This document shows, in pieces, positions 1 through 8,865 of a stretch of DNA of 64,000 nt (positions are counted from its first letter, which is position 1; each line of letters begins with the position of its first letter). Both the position numbers and the translations under genes were made by a program. Location of the stretch: positions 301,073 to 365,072 of the forward strand of contig NZ_JAAKGI010000002.1 of the NCBI RefSeq assembly GCF_011762485.1, read 5' to 3'. Below the pieces are notes generated by a model that searched no databases, had not been told where the DNA came from, and saw only the letters and a list, made by a program, of their open reading frames with translations. Origin of the DNA: Yeosuana marina. Its GTDB lineage: Bacteria > Bacteroidota > Bacteroidia > Flavobacteriales > Flavobacteriaceae.

Positions 1-2
1 AA

Positions 3-287
3 CCGTTCGACTTAAAAAAACTCATTGTAGACTTAAACATTAAAAAAAGGCAAATTTCAATTCCGGAATTGGTTTTTGAAATCGCCAAAAGATTTTGTTA
101 TTCTGTTTCAGAAATAAAGGATTTTATAATAAATCAGATACAAAACAGTGATGATTTGACCTATGAAAGAACCTCTGCGGTATTTATCCTTAAAGGACGA
201 AATAACAAAGAAAAAATTAAAGCTGCTACATATTTGTATCCAATTATAAATGACAGCTATGTTTCACACCTTATTATAAGAAAATGA
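3..287 (+). CDS. 3' end of an unrecognised gene (5' end outside window)
   Basis: The frame is open from the first bases of the window, so this is the last ~94 residues of a longer protein. A TTG at 69 is the first internal start-like codon but there is no reason to begin there. The visible part is charged and probably alpha/beta, with no motif I recognise. Its stop overlaps the ATG of the following ATPase gene as ATGA (284-287), so the two are translationally coupled and probably work together. Function unknown. Confidence 0.6.
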   Translation, partial: PFDLKKLIVDLNIKKRQISIPELVFEIAKRFCYSVSEIKDFIINQIQNSDDLTYERTSAVFILKGRNNKEKIKAATYLYPIINDSYVSHLIIRK

Positions 288-1564
288 CAATAGATGTAAA
301 TCAAATTTTTAAAAATAGAGAAGATCAAACGGATCAGGATAGATATAAAAGATTGAAATTAACTTCAAATCCTTTTCCTAAATCTGGTACCGCAAATATA
401 AATGAATCTTCGGAGCAAACAAAAGCTCTCACACCTATTGATGACACGGTTCATAGACAAGTAGTTAATTATATTGTGGATTCACTTTATGCTACTAATG
501 AAGAAGACCAAAAATTGATAGGTACCATTACTGGTGATTATGGTACTGGCAAGACACAATTGTTATTGTATGCAAAATCGATAATTCAAAGCAAGAGTAA
601 AAAAGCTTTTGCTATTTATATCAACAACCCAGGAACGACACTATCACAATTAATTGGGTCTATAATTGAGAAAATTGGGCAAGAACAATTCAAAAAATAT
701 TTATGGGCCCAAGTAATTGATGAAATCAAAAATGAAAATAACGAATACAAACAGCAACTTTCAAAATTTTTAGTCAATCCACAAGGTAAAATGTTTGGTG
801 AAAAGAATGACCCTTTTTCTGTGGAAAATGAAGCAAATCACAAAGCTTTTTTAGATGCTTTTATCAATCAAATTAATAATAAAAATTCACGATCACAACT
901 TAATGAAACTTTAAAAATCATAATTCTTAAGATTTTAGAAAAAAGAAATAATGATGCAGTCATTGCTGATTATTTCTACAATCTGATAGCAGAGGATTTC
1001 GGTGTGAGTAAAACATGGGAAACCATAACTTCAGGAACGGGAAAATACCTTGATAGCAAGGTTGTGAAATTATTGAATGCAATAATTGATATTGTGCAAG
1101 ATCAAGGTTTTGAAAGGTTCTATCTGTTAGTTGATGAGTTTGAGGATATAACATCAGGAAGACTTACAAAAAAAGAGAGTGATTCGTATGCCTATAATTT
1201 AAGGGCTCTTATTGATAAAAATCGACGTTGGTGTTTGTTGCTTGCATTAACAAGAACTGCCTTGGAAGATATAAGAAAAATTTCACCACCATTAGCTGAC
1301 CGTCTTACTGATAGGGAAATAAATATTGAAAGATTATCTGCGGAACAATTCAGAAGACTTGTAACAAATTACCTAAATTTAAGCAGAGAACCCAGTGAAT
1401 CTTTTGACCCTTTTACAGAGGAAGCATTGAACATAGTAAATAAATCTTCTGGCGAGTTACCAAGATTAGCTTTACGAAAACTTCATTTTTTAATAGAGAG
1501 AGCTGCAGATGAAAAAAATTGTGAATTAATTGAGGATAATTTTGTGAATACTCATCTTCAGTAA
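284..1564 (+). CDS. AAA/ORC-like P-loop ATPase
   Basis: A 426-residue ATPase. A Walker A motif (TGDYGTGKT) lies at about residues 83-91 and a Walker B (LLVDEFED) at about 281-288, followed by a sensor-like LALTRTAL stretch and a helical C-terminal lid. The layout resembles Cdc6/ORC-like or BrxC/DUF2791-like ATPases of mobile elements and defence loci, but I cannot place it in a named family. It overlaps the preceding gene by 4 bp and is followed after 8 bp by a PIN-like nuclease gene, so an ATPase-nuclease module is likely. No membrane segment or signal peptide is seen. Confidence 0.75.
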   Translation: MTIDVNQIFKNREDQTDQDRYKRLKLTSNPFPKSGTANINESSEQTKALTPIDDTVHRQVVNYIVDSLYATNEEDQKLIGTITGDYGTGKTQLLLYAKSIIQSKSKKAFAIYINNPGTTLSQLIGSIIEKIGQEQFKKYLWAQVIDEIKNENNEYKQQLSKFLVNPQGKMFGEKNDPFSVENEANHKAFLDAFINQINNKNSRSQLNETLKIIILKILEKRNNDAVIADYFYNLIAEDFGVSKTWETITSGTGKYLDSKVVKLLNAIIDIVQDQGFERFYLLVDEFEDITSGRLTKKESDSYAYNLRALIDKNRRWCLLLALTRTALEDIRKISPPLADRLTDREINIERLSAEQFRRLVTNYLNLSREPSESFDPFTEEALNIVNKSSGELPRLALRKLHFLIERAADEKNCELIEDNFVNTHLQ

Positions 1565-1572
1565 ATCTTAGT

Positions 1573-2673
1573 ATGGAAGAAGCAAATAAGGTTATAGACC
1601 CAACGTTTAAAATAAAAATAGCACTCGACACACAACTTTTGGCATATTTAATTGATGAAAGCTATCCAAGTTTTAATCGTTTTTATGACTGTCTAAAAAA
1701 TTCCCCTTTTGTGGATATTGTTTGTTCACGTTTTGTAACCTTCGAATATATTGGTATTAGAAAACTGGAGCACTATTTACATAAAGTTTATTCATCTTCA
1801 GCGGGTAAAATGAATTTGAGTTCGGCATTACAATACCGTCGTGACTTTAAAGCACCTGAACTTGATTATGAATCATGCTTTGAAGATGTTAAAAAGGAAA
1901 TTGAACAAGAACTCAAAAGACTTAACGATGATTTTGGTATTCAGTATGACGACAATATACTGCATCAAGGATTATGGCATCCTCATCAAGAATTATTATT
2001 ATCTTCCAGATTATCAAAAGAAGATTGTTTAGTTCTATTATCAAGTATATACCCTCAAGAATTCATAAAGGAGTCACATTCAATTTTTTTAACAAATGAC
2101 AGCCAATTTTTTGATTCCTTTTGCGGCAATACCGATTACAGAATGGCCTCTATAGACCAAGTTTTTGACGAAAATGGAATATTAAAGCCAGAAACTTTCA
2201 GTATAAAAAAAATTGGCCTTAATAGTTCTACAGTTTACAATTTAACTAAACAAATAACAGATGAAATTATTGACCAATTTGCAGCGGATTTTATTTTTAA
2301 TCAGATTTCAATTAAAAATGAGCATTTAGTTTTAGGAAAAACTATTAAATGTGATTGTAGTCAAAAACTAAAAAAAGCGATGCTTTGTTTCGATTTGTAT
2401 AATAAAAAAGAATTACCTGAAAAGATCTATACTGCCATACTTTATAAATCTGGTAAAGAGGTCAAACTATATATTCATCATTCAGTATTTAAAGATTTTT
2501 ATCATAAAAAGAAAATAGAATCTTTCCCATATATTGCAACAGAAGATCCCGATTCTCAACATATTACTTTGCTTTTGAAAGAAAAAGATGGTTCATTTCT
2601 AGAAGAAAATCTAATGACATTTTTGTCTTTAAAGGGCAATATAATCTTTATCCATCCGGATAATTTTATTTAG
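1573..2673 (+). CDS. PIN-like nuclease domain protein
   Basis: 366 residues. The N-terminal ~200 residues show the spaced acidic residues of a PIN fold: an Asp in IALDTQLLAYLID (residues ~15-27), a Glu in FVTFEYIG, an Asp in SKEDCLVLL and an Asp in FLTNDSQFF near residue 175. PIN domains are metal-dependent RNases/nucleases. The C-terminal ~160 residues are an unrecognised extension with lysine-rich strands. The gene follows the ATPase gene after 8 bp in the same direction. No small antitoxin gene lies next to it, so a plain VapBC toxin is unlikely; an ATPase-controlled effector is more plausible (inference). Confidence 0.65.
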   Translation: MEEANKVIDPTFKIKIALDTQLLAYLIDESYPSFNRFYDCLKNSPFVDIVCSRFVTFEYIGIRKLEHYLHKVYSSSAGKMNLSSALQYRRDFKAPELDYESCFEDVKKEIEQELKRLNDDFGIQYDDNILHQGLWHPHQELLLSSRLSKEDCLVLLSSIYPQEFIKESHSIFLTNDSQFFDSFCGNTDYRMASIDQVFDENGILKPETFSIKKIGLNSSTVYNLTKQITDEIIDQFAADFIFNQISIKNEHLVLGKTIKCDCSQKLKKAMLCFDLYNKKELPEKIYTAILYKSGKEVKLYIHHSVFKDFYHKKKIESFPYIATEDPDSQHITLLLKEKDGSFLEENLMTFLSLKGNIIFIHPDNFI

Positions 2674-2703
2674 ATAAAATATTGATTTTTTTGAATTAAG
2701 AAA

Positions 2704-3798
2704 TTATAAATCTATCTTTCCCCAAACCAAAGGATGCTCACTAGCAGCAACATTCCTATTAGAAACAGATTTATAAACAGACCATTGGGGTTTGTTTTCT
2801 GGCCATACCGCCTTACGGTTTAAACCACTATCTGCCAAGGTTTCAAATAGGGCAGGAGATAATAACATATAATCTTTTTGCTTGATGTTAACACCTTTTC
2901 TATAAGCTCCTAACCGGTGGTAAGTAGCATCATTTCCTGCATCACAATCAACCTCAAAAGACAGGTGCCTGGTAATGTCTTTTAAATCTGTTTTTTGAAT
3001 TAATGGCGATAAAGAATCGCAATAGGACGGTGCGTTAAGTGTTCCTGCAACTATGATATTTGTTTTGCCTTCAGCTATCCGTTCCTGATAGACGGTTGCA
3101 ATGTACTTTGATTGTTTTTTTCTTATGCCATCCGTAAAATCTTTGTCTTTTGTTTGTTTTTGTAATTGGGTTGATAAAATATGAATGGTTAAATTATTTG
3201 GTGTTAAAACTTCATATTCAACAAGACAGTTTATGGGATGTGTTTTTATTGAGACTAATTTGTAATCTTTGCGAAATAAAATGCCCAATTCTAAACCTTT
3301 AAGTGTATCACTTTGTATAACAAAAGATTGTGCGTAAGGCTTGCAATCAAATTTTGGTAAAATCAATTGGTTGAATTCTTCCAAAGACGCTCTATCCTCA
3401 ATTTCCTGAAGCAATAATATATCCGGATTAACAGCTGCAATAATGCGTGCTTTGTTATCGGTAGCTTCAGGTCTAATAGGTGTAGTTTGCAATTCTATCC
3501 AACCATTCCATTTTGTGAGGTCACTGGCTTTGGAATCGGTGGAATAGTTTAAGCCTTTCATATATAAAAACCCTGCTTTTCTACGCAAAACAGCATAAGG
3601 TCGTGGGCTGGATTTTTCAAAACCAGTTAAAAAAGAGAGTTCCCTAATGCGGTTTTGATCTACTAAAGAAATAGATGGTTTCCGCATTAAATCATCAAGT
3701 TCGTTTATCCAATCTATTAAATTTTTCCCGAAAGGTTTTTCTAATAAGCTTTTATCGCGATGGAATAAATTCTGGACATTAAAGGTTGCTATTTTCAT
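2704..3798 (-). CDS. Endonuclease/exonuclease/phosphatase (EEP) family protein
   Basis: 364 residues beginning MKIATFNVQNLF, the typical first strand of the EEP fold, with the catalytic Glu in LLLQEIED (~residue 131) and a C-terminal SEHPLVWG at the place of the family SDHxP motif. The central GDxN motif appears as AGTLNAP, so one catalytic Asp seems replaced and activity is uncertain. There is no signal peptide. It is convergent with the PIN gene (30 bp apart) and lies 12 bp downstream of the DnaC-like gene, so it is probably last in the leftward mobile-element operon. The substrate (nucleic acid or phosphoester) cannot be told. Confidence 0.8.
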   Translation of the reverse strand: MKIATFNVQNLFHRDKSLLEKPFGKNLIDWINELDDLMRKPSISLVDQNRIRELSFLTGFEKSSPRPYAVLRRKAGFLYMKGLNYSTDSKASDLTKWNGWIELQTTPIRPEATDNKARIIAAVNPDILLLQEIEDRASLEEFNQLILPKFDCKPYAQSFVIQSDTLKGLELGILFRKDYKLVSIKTHPINCLVEYEVLTPNNLTIHILSTQLQKQTKDKDFTDGIRKKQSKYIATVYQERIAEGKTNIIVAGTLNAPSYCDSLSPLIQKTDLKDITRHLSFEVDCDAGNDATYHRLGAYRKGVNIKQKDYMLLSPALFETLADSGLNRKAVWPENKPQWSVYKSVSNRNVAASEHPLVWGKIDL

Positions 3799-3810
3799 GA
3801 TGTATTTGTT

Positions 3811-4467
3811 TTATTTTCGTTTATCGTTTGTGTGCTTGTCAAAGGCAATGAGGTTGAATAGTTGGCGCATTCTACTCCGTACCCTGTTTCCATACAGATC
3901 TTCCAATTCCTCGGCATTCAAGTTCGTTGTGGCATGTGTTTTTATATTGTGTTTTAAGAAAATTTCGTAACGGGATAAGAGTATCTCTCCCATGACGTTG
4001 CAGTCTTTTCCATAATGTCTGCCAATGGGTTCGACGCCCAAATCATCAAAACAAAAAAACTGACCGTTGCCATAATCTTCAATGGTTTTGTAACCTAGAT
4101 GGTTAAACCCGAAAACAATGTTTCTGGAAGGAATCAAGATGTATGGTTTTTGTATTGGAACGATGTATTTTAGCAATAACATGAGACTTGTTTTTCCACA
4201 ACCAACAGGTCCAGAAAGCAGGATACCTTTTTCAGGATCTATGTTGTTTTTCTCGCAGTTTACTTTGTCTTTGATCAAGTAGTGGCATAGTTTTAAAATA
4301 ATTGTACGGTCTTCATCATAAATTTTAAAGTTTTTCCCAAAGAGCAATTTTCCCTTGGCGTCGAGGTATATCAAGATTTTTTCGAAATCGTAAACGACTT
4401 CTTGACCATCAAATTTTCCGATAGAGTATTCCCTATTTCCTTCAACAATTTTACAAGGGTTGACCAT
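3811..4467 (-). CDS. DnaC/IstB-like ATPase of a mobile element
   Basis: 218 residues with a Walker A (LLSGPVGCGKTSLM, ~residues 84-97) and a Walker B-like FFCFDDLGVEP (~138-148), followed by HATTNLNAEEL, typical of DnaC-type helicase loaders (sensor-1 Asn). These ATPases accompany replication proteins in Bacteroidetes integrative elements. The start overlaps the 3' end of the upstream replication-protein gene by 17 bp, indicating coupled translation. It probably helps load a helicase during replication of the excised element (inference from family and context). Confidence 0.75.
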   Translation of the reverse strand: MVNPCKIVEGNREYSIGKFDGQEVVYDFEKILIYLDAKGKLLFGKNFKIYDEDRTIILKLCHYLIKDKVNCEKNNIDPEKGILLSGPVGCGKTSLMLLLKYIVPIQKPYILIPSRNIVFGFNHLGYKTIEDYGNGQFFCFDDLGVEPIGRHYGKDCNVMGEILLSRYEIFLKHNIKTHATTNLNAEELEDLYGNRVRSRMRQLFNLIAFDKHTNDKRK

Positions 4468-5107
4468 AATCTTTATTTTTGCTAGTTCGTAGGTTGTCCT
4501 TATTTTGAGAGACTGCGCTCACAGTTTCAAATTCATTCGCTTTTAGAATCCAATTGTTTGCAGAAGCTTGCCAATCTTCAATTTTTATTTTACCACCAAT
4601 TTTCCATCCGATTGCTTGGTAATGGTTAAAAAACTTTTTGGCTTCGTTGGTTGGCCATTTTTTATTTTTAAAAAAAGAAATAACTTCCATTTCATTTTTT
4701 GGTAGCTTAGTTTTATTATTGTTTACTATTTGTTTATTAATGTTTGTATTAGATACTAATGCTTGTACACTACTTGTGTCATGCTTGTTCACAACTTGTT
4801 CAGGAGTTGTATCAAAAATGAGCATCTTCACCCGACTCCCTTTATAGGGATTATGGGATGGCAAATATTTGATATATGTCCAGGCATCGAGTGCTCGAAG
4901 GCATCGATGATAGGTTGCATACGAGCCAATCTTGGATAACTGCATTATTTCTTCCCGATTGATAAAGAATTCTTTGGGAAACCGACCTAAGTTCCAGTAT
5001 TGGAACAGTGACATATATAAGCTTATATGCGTGGGGTTTAAACGACTGTCTTTTATAAATTGCTGAAACACAGAATTAAGGTGTTTTATGTAATTGACAT
5101 GATTCAA
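4451..5107 (-). CDS. Mobile-element replication/HTH protein
   Basis: 218 residues. The first ~90 residues form a helical region resembling a winged-helix DNA-binding domain (LYMSLFQYWNLGRF...EIMQLSKIGSYATYHRCLRALDAW). A low-complexity Asn/Lys linker follows, and the C-terminus (FFKNKKWPTNEAKKFFNHYQAIGWKIGGK...WQASANNWILKA) resembles the C-terminal domain of transcriptional regulators and primosomal proteins that sit before DnaC-like ATPases. It lies between an excisionase-type HTH gene (4-bp overlap) and the DnaC-like gene (17-bp overlap). It may bind the element's origin; not proven. Confidence 0.6.
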   Translation of the reverse strand: MNHVNYIKHLNSVFQQFIKDSRLNPTHISLYMSLFQYWNLGRFPKEFFINREEIMQLSKIGSYATYHRCLRALDAWTYIKYLPSHNPYKGSRVKMLIFDTTPEQVVNKHDTSSVQALVSNTNINKQIVNNNKTKLPKNEMEVISFFKNKKWPTNEAKKFFNHYQAIGWKIGGKIKIEDWQASANNWILKANEFETVSAVSQNKDNLRTSKNKDYGQPL

Positions 5108-5382
5108 AACTTATTGGGGATTTTGTTTTCTTCAAACAATGTTGAAATCTCCTGATGATCGTAGTAAATGGCACCACCTATTCTGGAGAATGGCAACGTA
5201 CCATTATCGCGAAGCGTTTGCAGTGTTCCTTGGGAAATACCCATCATCTTTTTAACATCCGATGATTTTATCCATTTTTTTGGTGAGCCTTTAGATGAAT
5301 TATTTAGAAGTTTTCTAATATCCGCAAGGAGCTCTAACCTAAACGCTATCAAATCTTCTGTTGTAATTATGTTTGCTGGCAT
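5104..5382 (-). CDS. Excisionase-type helix-turn-helix protein
   Basis: 92 residues. The C-terminal half carries a MerR/AlpA-like HTH_17 domain: WIKSSDVKKMMGISQGTLQTLRDNGTLPFSRIGGAIYYDHQEI. This is the common Bacteroidetes excisionase/regulator type found at the head of integrative-element operons. It is first in the leftward run (HTH, replication protein, DnaC-like, EEP), overlapping the next gene by 4 bp, and a strong inverted repeat lies just upstream at 5405-5444. It could act in excision or as operon regulator. Confidence 0.8.
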   Translation of the reverse strand: MPANIITTEDLIAFRLELLADIRKLLNNSSKGSPKKWIKSSDVKKMMGISQGTLQTLRDNGTLPFSRIGGAIYYDHQEISTLFEENKIPNKF

Positions 5383-5404
5383 TTTGTAATGATTTTAAAA
5401 AAAA

Positions 5405-5444
5405 CAAAACCGTCGAAAATTAAAATTAAGCGTTGACGGTTTTG
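5405..5444. repeat. Inverted repeat upstream of excisionase-type gene
   Basis: A 10-bp stem, CAAAACCGTC (5405-5414) and GACGGTTTTG (5435-5444), with a 20-nt loop, starts 23 bp upstream of the HTH gene's ATG. It could be an operator, an attenuator in the 5' UTR or an end repeat of the element. The rest of the gap between this gene and rteC (to 5680) shows no other gene. Confidence 0.5.
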
Positions 5445-5680
5445 CTACAAATTGGCTTTCGTTTTACAAAACTGTTGCAATCTTTTATGCTTTCATCACA
5501 AGTAGTCGCCTAATAAGGTCAAATTTTAACATTTAGAATTTGAGCAGGGTTTTAAAGCAAATACATATGAAAACGTAGTTTTTCATTTACATAAAATCAC
5601 TAAAATCGGATTGATAAAATAAAAATCATTTAACTTCAAGTTTAACCTAATAAGGTCTTTTTAGCATTTTAAAAGTGGGA

Positions 5681-6547
5681 TTACCCGTCTTGGTTCTCCA
5701 TTTCTTGGATAAGCCTTGAAGATAGGTCGTCTAAGAATTTAGTGCGGCTTTTTTTTCGGGATTTTATTTCAGAATATATTCTATAAAAATCAATATGTTG
5801 CATATTGAAAACCTGCTGTAGGGCAGTGGCGATTTCTTTTATACCAACGTTGCCTTCATTAATAATATCACTATGGTAAAGAGCATAGGTTAGCTCAGTA
5901 AATGCGGACTGGGATGCTGTCCATTTTAGCTTACTTTGTGAAATTGACATTGGTTTAATATTGCCATCTATAAGGTGTTCTAGATACGTGATAAGTCGTT
6001 TATAAGCATGGAATTTTCCTAAAAGCAAATCGTGTGATGTGCTGAAATCCATATCAAAAAAGTAAGCTTCGGAATCGATTACATGTACATTGAATGTTGT
6101 TTGACGAATAAAGTATATATTATCAAAATGAGTATTGCCAAGTGTAATGTAATTTGTAAAATTCATATGATGTGCAAAAAATGAATTCAACTTATTGATT
6201 TTTTCATTAATAAAATCAATTTGAATGGTTTTGCCCCCTTTTGGAAATTCGCTTTCAAAGGCGAACAGTTCTGTGTAGTAGATTAGGTTCGAGAGAGGTA
6301 TTTGTTTTGTGAATTTGAAGAACTCGATTTCTTTTGCGTTAGAATCAAATTTGTGTGAAACTATTGAAGTCCTAAACTTAGCAAGCAAATGTCTGCATAA
6401 TATAATCGATTTACTTGATTTTTCTATACGCTTCATGTCGGACAACTCCATTTGTTCTAGTTGCAAGCGTAAATTATGCGATAGTGAGGGATAATCCATT
6501 TTTGAAATGTTAGGTAGACTTTTAACCACCTTTTTAAAATAAGGCAT
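5681..6547 (-). CDS. rteC: RteC-family regulator of a conjugative/mobilisable element
   Basis: 288 residues with the hallmark central RteC region: EIEFFKFTKQIPLSNLIYYTELFAFESEFPKGG (about residues 73-105) and the downstream FF..HMNF and HFDNIYFIR segments, then a helical C-terminus. RteC of CTnDOT activates excision genes; Flavobacteriia carry many homologues beside integrative elements. It lies upstream of, and in the same direction as, the excisionase-type gene, 298 bp away. A decayed homologue is at 14703-15035. Confidence 0.88.
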   Translation of the reverse strand: MPYFKKVVKSLPNISKMDYPSLSHNLRLQLEQMELSDMKRIEKSSKSIILCRHLLAKFRTSIVSHKFDSNAKEIEFFKFTKQIPLSNLIYYTELFAFESEFPKGGKTIQIDFINEKINKLNSFFAHHMNFTNYITLGNTHFDNIYFIRQTTFNVHVIDSEAYFFDMDFSTSHDLLLGKFHAYKRLITYLEHLIDGNIKPMSISQSKLKWTASQSAFTELTYALYHSDIINEGNVGIKEIATALQQVFNMQHIDFYRIYSEIKSRKKSRTKFLDDLSSRLIQEMENQDG

Positions 6548-6576
6548 TAAATACCAACCAAAAAAACAAAGGGTGT

Positions 6577-6625
6577 CGTAATTTATAAATCCTTATAATC
6601 TTATATAGTGAATTTATAAATTACG
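6577..6625. promoter_or_regulatory. Perfect 14-bp inverted repeat between rteC and the AraC-type regulator
   Basis: CGTAATTTATAAAT (6577-6590) and ATTTATAAATTACG (6612-6625) are exact inverted copies 21 bp apart in the 302-bp intergenic region between two divergent genes. Each arm contains the 10-bp palindrome ATTTATAAAT, which also occurs upstream of the leader-peptide gene (8555) and after the exporter genes (14600, 14626). It is a candidate operator. The rest of the region is AT-rich with nothing else clear. Confidence 0.5.
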
Positions 6626-6849
6626 AGTTATTGAAATTTAATGGCGATGTTATTTTGATAATATCAATGGACATTAAGAAAACTGTATCTTAATTATAAG
6701 AATTATTAATACTGGAAAACGCAATGGAAGGATTTGTTTTAATTGTAGTTCCTTTTTTTTATCTTTAATTTATTAATTATTTGAATAACAATTATTTGTA
6801 TGATTACTAACCAGTATTAAATTTAGTATTAATTGATATAATTAGGTAT

Positions 6850-8538
6850 ATGATTTTAAAAAATGTGCTAATTTTTATATTATGTATGATTTTCATTTAC
6901 ACTGGTATATGTCAAGAAAATGATTTGACAATTTTTCAAGATTCTCTTCAAAACAAAACATTTGAACAGCTAAACACTTTAACAGATAAAGCATTCCAGA
7001 ATAAAAAAACAACACTTTTAAGTATATATAGAGATTATCACCTTAAAAAAGCCAAAAAAGAACATAATAATTTAGAAATTGCTCGTGCCTATTATTCATT
7101 TATTGGTTGGGAGAATATAGAACACGATTTAAAATATAGTGATTCCATAATAGGTATAACAAAAAACAGTCAATATAAGTCTTACCCAACTACGGGTTAT
7201 TTGATAAAAGCCCGACTTTACTATTTTAATTCTGACTTCAATAAAGCCTTGGATAATTATATTATAGCCAATGAGTGGGCAGATATCAAACAGGATAAAC
7301 CGTTGCAAATAGAAACTACCCAAGGCATTGCCGCTATAAAAAATATTTGGGGTTTACATGAAGAAGCTTTGGATATTTATAAGTCCAATTATGCAGACAT
7401 CATTAATACACCTAATTATACGAATACGGTTTATGATGATTATATACTGTTGGCAAATGATCTTTCTTTGTCATATATAAGAAATAATAAACCGGATTCG
7501 GCATTAGTTATTGCTGAAAAAGCCATGAAACAGGCTAAACTTCATAAGGATGATTTAGGATATTATGATTTAGTAAAGGTACACGCCACGGCAAATTATT
7601 ATTTAAAGAAATATCCTCAAGCAATAGATTCGTTACTCAAGTTCTCATCAAAGTATTCAGATCTCGTTCTTTCAGACAGCTATTATATGATTGCTAAAAT
7701 ACACCAATATCAAAATAGAAAGGCCTTAACAATTAACTATTTTGAAAAAATAGATTCCATTCATAGCATTATAAATGATGCGTTTCCTGAATTAAAAGAG
7801 GTATATAATGAACTTTTCAAATATGCAGGTGAAAAAGGAAACAGAGAGAAACAGCTTTATTATATAAATCAATTAATAGCCGTTGATAGTATTTTGGATT
7901 TGAATTATAAAAATGTCAATGACAAAATGCGATCGGATTATGACATACCGAAGTTCAAAAAAGAGAAAACAGCCTTAAATAGGAGATTGGATATTAAGAA
8001 AAAGCAATTATTGTATATAATTGTCATTTCAGCCATAGTTTTAATAGCACTGATTTTTTACGGTTATAGAAGACAAAGAATTTTAAAAGAAAGACTTCAA
8101 AAATTGTTGCATACAGATGTCATCGAAGATTTTGTAGTAAAGCCATCAGTACCAGAAAACACATCTTTAGGTATATCGGAACATATTGTTGACGACATTT
8201 TAGAAAAACTTAAAAATTTTGAAAAATCGCAAGGCTATCTATCAAAAGAAATTACTCTAAATTCACTAGCGAAGGAATTTAATACAAACTCATCTTATCT
8301 GTCAAGTATTATTAACCAAGTTAAACAAATTAATTTTTCTAGTTATTTAAAAGATCTCAGAATCACCAATGCCATAAACGATATTAAGCTTAATAAGCAA
8401 TACCTCAAATATTCTATCAATGGTCTTGCTGATGAGTTTGGTTTTTTGACGGCGGAATCTTTTTCAAAAGCGTTTAGAGACAAAACTGGGATTAAGCCTT
8501 CTTATTTTTTAGATGAACTTAGAAAGGGTATAAAATAA
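6850..8538 (+). CDS. TPR - transmembrane - AraC-type HTH regulator
   Basis: 562 residues: an N-terminal signal or anchor segment (LIFILCMIFIYTGIC), a long TPR-like helical region (to ~370), one transmembrane helix (LLYIIVISAIVLIALIFYGY, ~residues 389-408) and a C-terminal AraC-type DNA-binding domain (~470-558: ITLNSLAKEFNTNSSYLSSIINQ and SINGLADEFGFLTAESFSKAFRDKTG). This architecture is common in Flavobacteriia and suggests periplasmic sensing coupled to cytoplasmic DNA binding. The gene precedes the double-glycine peptide gene and its export genes, so it is the obvious candidate regulator of that locus. Probable targets are the ATTTATAAAT palindromes (inference). Confidence 0.85.
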   Translation: MILKNVLIFILCMIFIYTGICQENDLTIFQDSLQNKTFEQLNTLTDKAFQNKKTTLLSIYRDYHLKKAKKEHNNLEIARAYYSFIGWENIEHDLKYSDSIIGITKNSQYKSYPTTGYLIKARLYYFNSDFNKALDNYIIANEWADIKQDKPLQIETTQGIAAIKNIWGLHEEALDIYKSNYADIINTPNYTNTVYDDYILLANDLSLSYIRNNKPDSALVIAEKAMKQAKLHKDDLGYYDLVKVHATANYYLKKYPQAIDSLLKFSSKYSDLVLSDSYYMIAKIHQYQNRKALTINYFEKIDSIHSIINDAFPELKEVYNELFKYAGEKGNREKQLYYINQLIAVDSILDLNYKNVNDKMRSDYDIPKFKKEKTALNRRLDIKKKQLLYIIVISAIVLIALIFYGYRRQRILKERLQKLLHTDVIEDFVVKPSVPENTSLGISEHIVDDILEKLKNFEKSQGYLSKEITLNSLAKEFNTNSSYLSSIINQVKQINFSSYLKDLRITNAINDIKLNKQYLKYSINGLADEFGFLTAESFSKAFRDKTGIKPSYFLDELRKGIK

Positions 8539-8547
8539 TCTGAATTA

Positions 8548-8571
8548 ACTCGTCATTTATAAATGGCGAGT
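8548..8571. promoter_or_regulatory. 24-bp near-perfect palindrome upstream of the leader-peptide gene
   Basis: Arms ACTCGTCATTTA and TAAATGGCGAGT form a 24-bp palindrome with one mismatched pair, centred on ATTTATAAAT. It is 10 bp after the regulator stop and 73 bp before the peptide ATG. It could be a terminator-like hairpin without a T tract, or the operator of the peptide promoter; the repeated core favours an operator. Confidence 0.5.
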
Positions 8572-8643
8572 ATAAAACTAAGGAATGAGTAACACGCTTT
8601 TATATATTTATAATCTAATATTAATCCATTAAAAGTTATAATT

Positions 8644-8781
8644 ATGAAAACAACATCAAAACCAACTCCAAATGCATTAAGCAAATTTTTAAAAAAGAAA
8701 ATCACGAATTCTGAATCTATAACAGGTGGTACAAATGGGCCTATTGACAGAGATAAAATTAAAATTCCTATAAGACGTTAA
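8644..8781 (+). CDS. Double-glycine leader peptide (secreted peptide/RiPP precursor)
   Basis: A 45-residue ORF. The N-terminal part (MKTTSKPTPNALSKFLKKK...) is Lys/Thr-rich and ends in SESITGG, a double-glycine processing site at residues 28-29. A 16-residue core begins TNGPIDRDKIK and ends IPIRR. It sits directly upstream of a C39 peptidase ABC exporter, the enzyme class that cleaves after GG, and is followed by its own terminator (8812-8836). The core has no Cys, one Thr and two Pro. No lanthipeptide, radical-SAM or YcaO enzyme is adjacent, so it may be an unmodified bacteriocin or signal, or be shaped by the neighbouring prolyl oligopeptidase. Confidence 0.75.
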   Translation: MKTTSKPTPNALSKFLKKKITNSESITGGTNGPIDRDKIKIPIRR

Positions 8782-8811
8782 TAACTGAATCAATTGAGAA
8801 TTTTAAAAGAA

Positions 8812-8836
8812 AATCCTTTAATATTAGGATTTTTTT
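8812..8836 (+). terminator. Intrinsic terminator after the peptide gene
   Basis: AATCCT (8812-8817) pairs with AGGATT (8826-8831), followed by a run of T. It lies between the peptide gene and the oligopeptidase gene, so read-through would set a high peptide to processing/export ratio, as is usual for precursor genes. Confidence 0.6.
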
Positions 8837-8865
8837 AAGTGTTTTAATAAGTGAAAATTCTAGTA

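Noticed and set aside
1413..1631. Minus-strand ORF over the ATPase/PIN junction
   Set aside because: Shadow of two well-supported plus-strand genes.
1573..2673. VapC-type toxin of a VapBC pair
   Set aside because: The protein is far longer than VapC and no small antitoxin gene precedes it.
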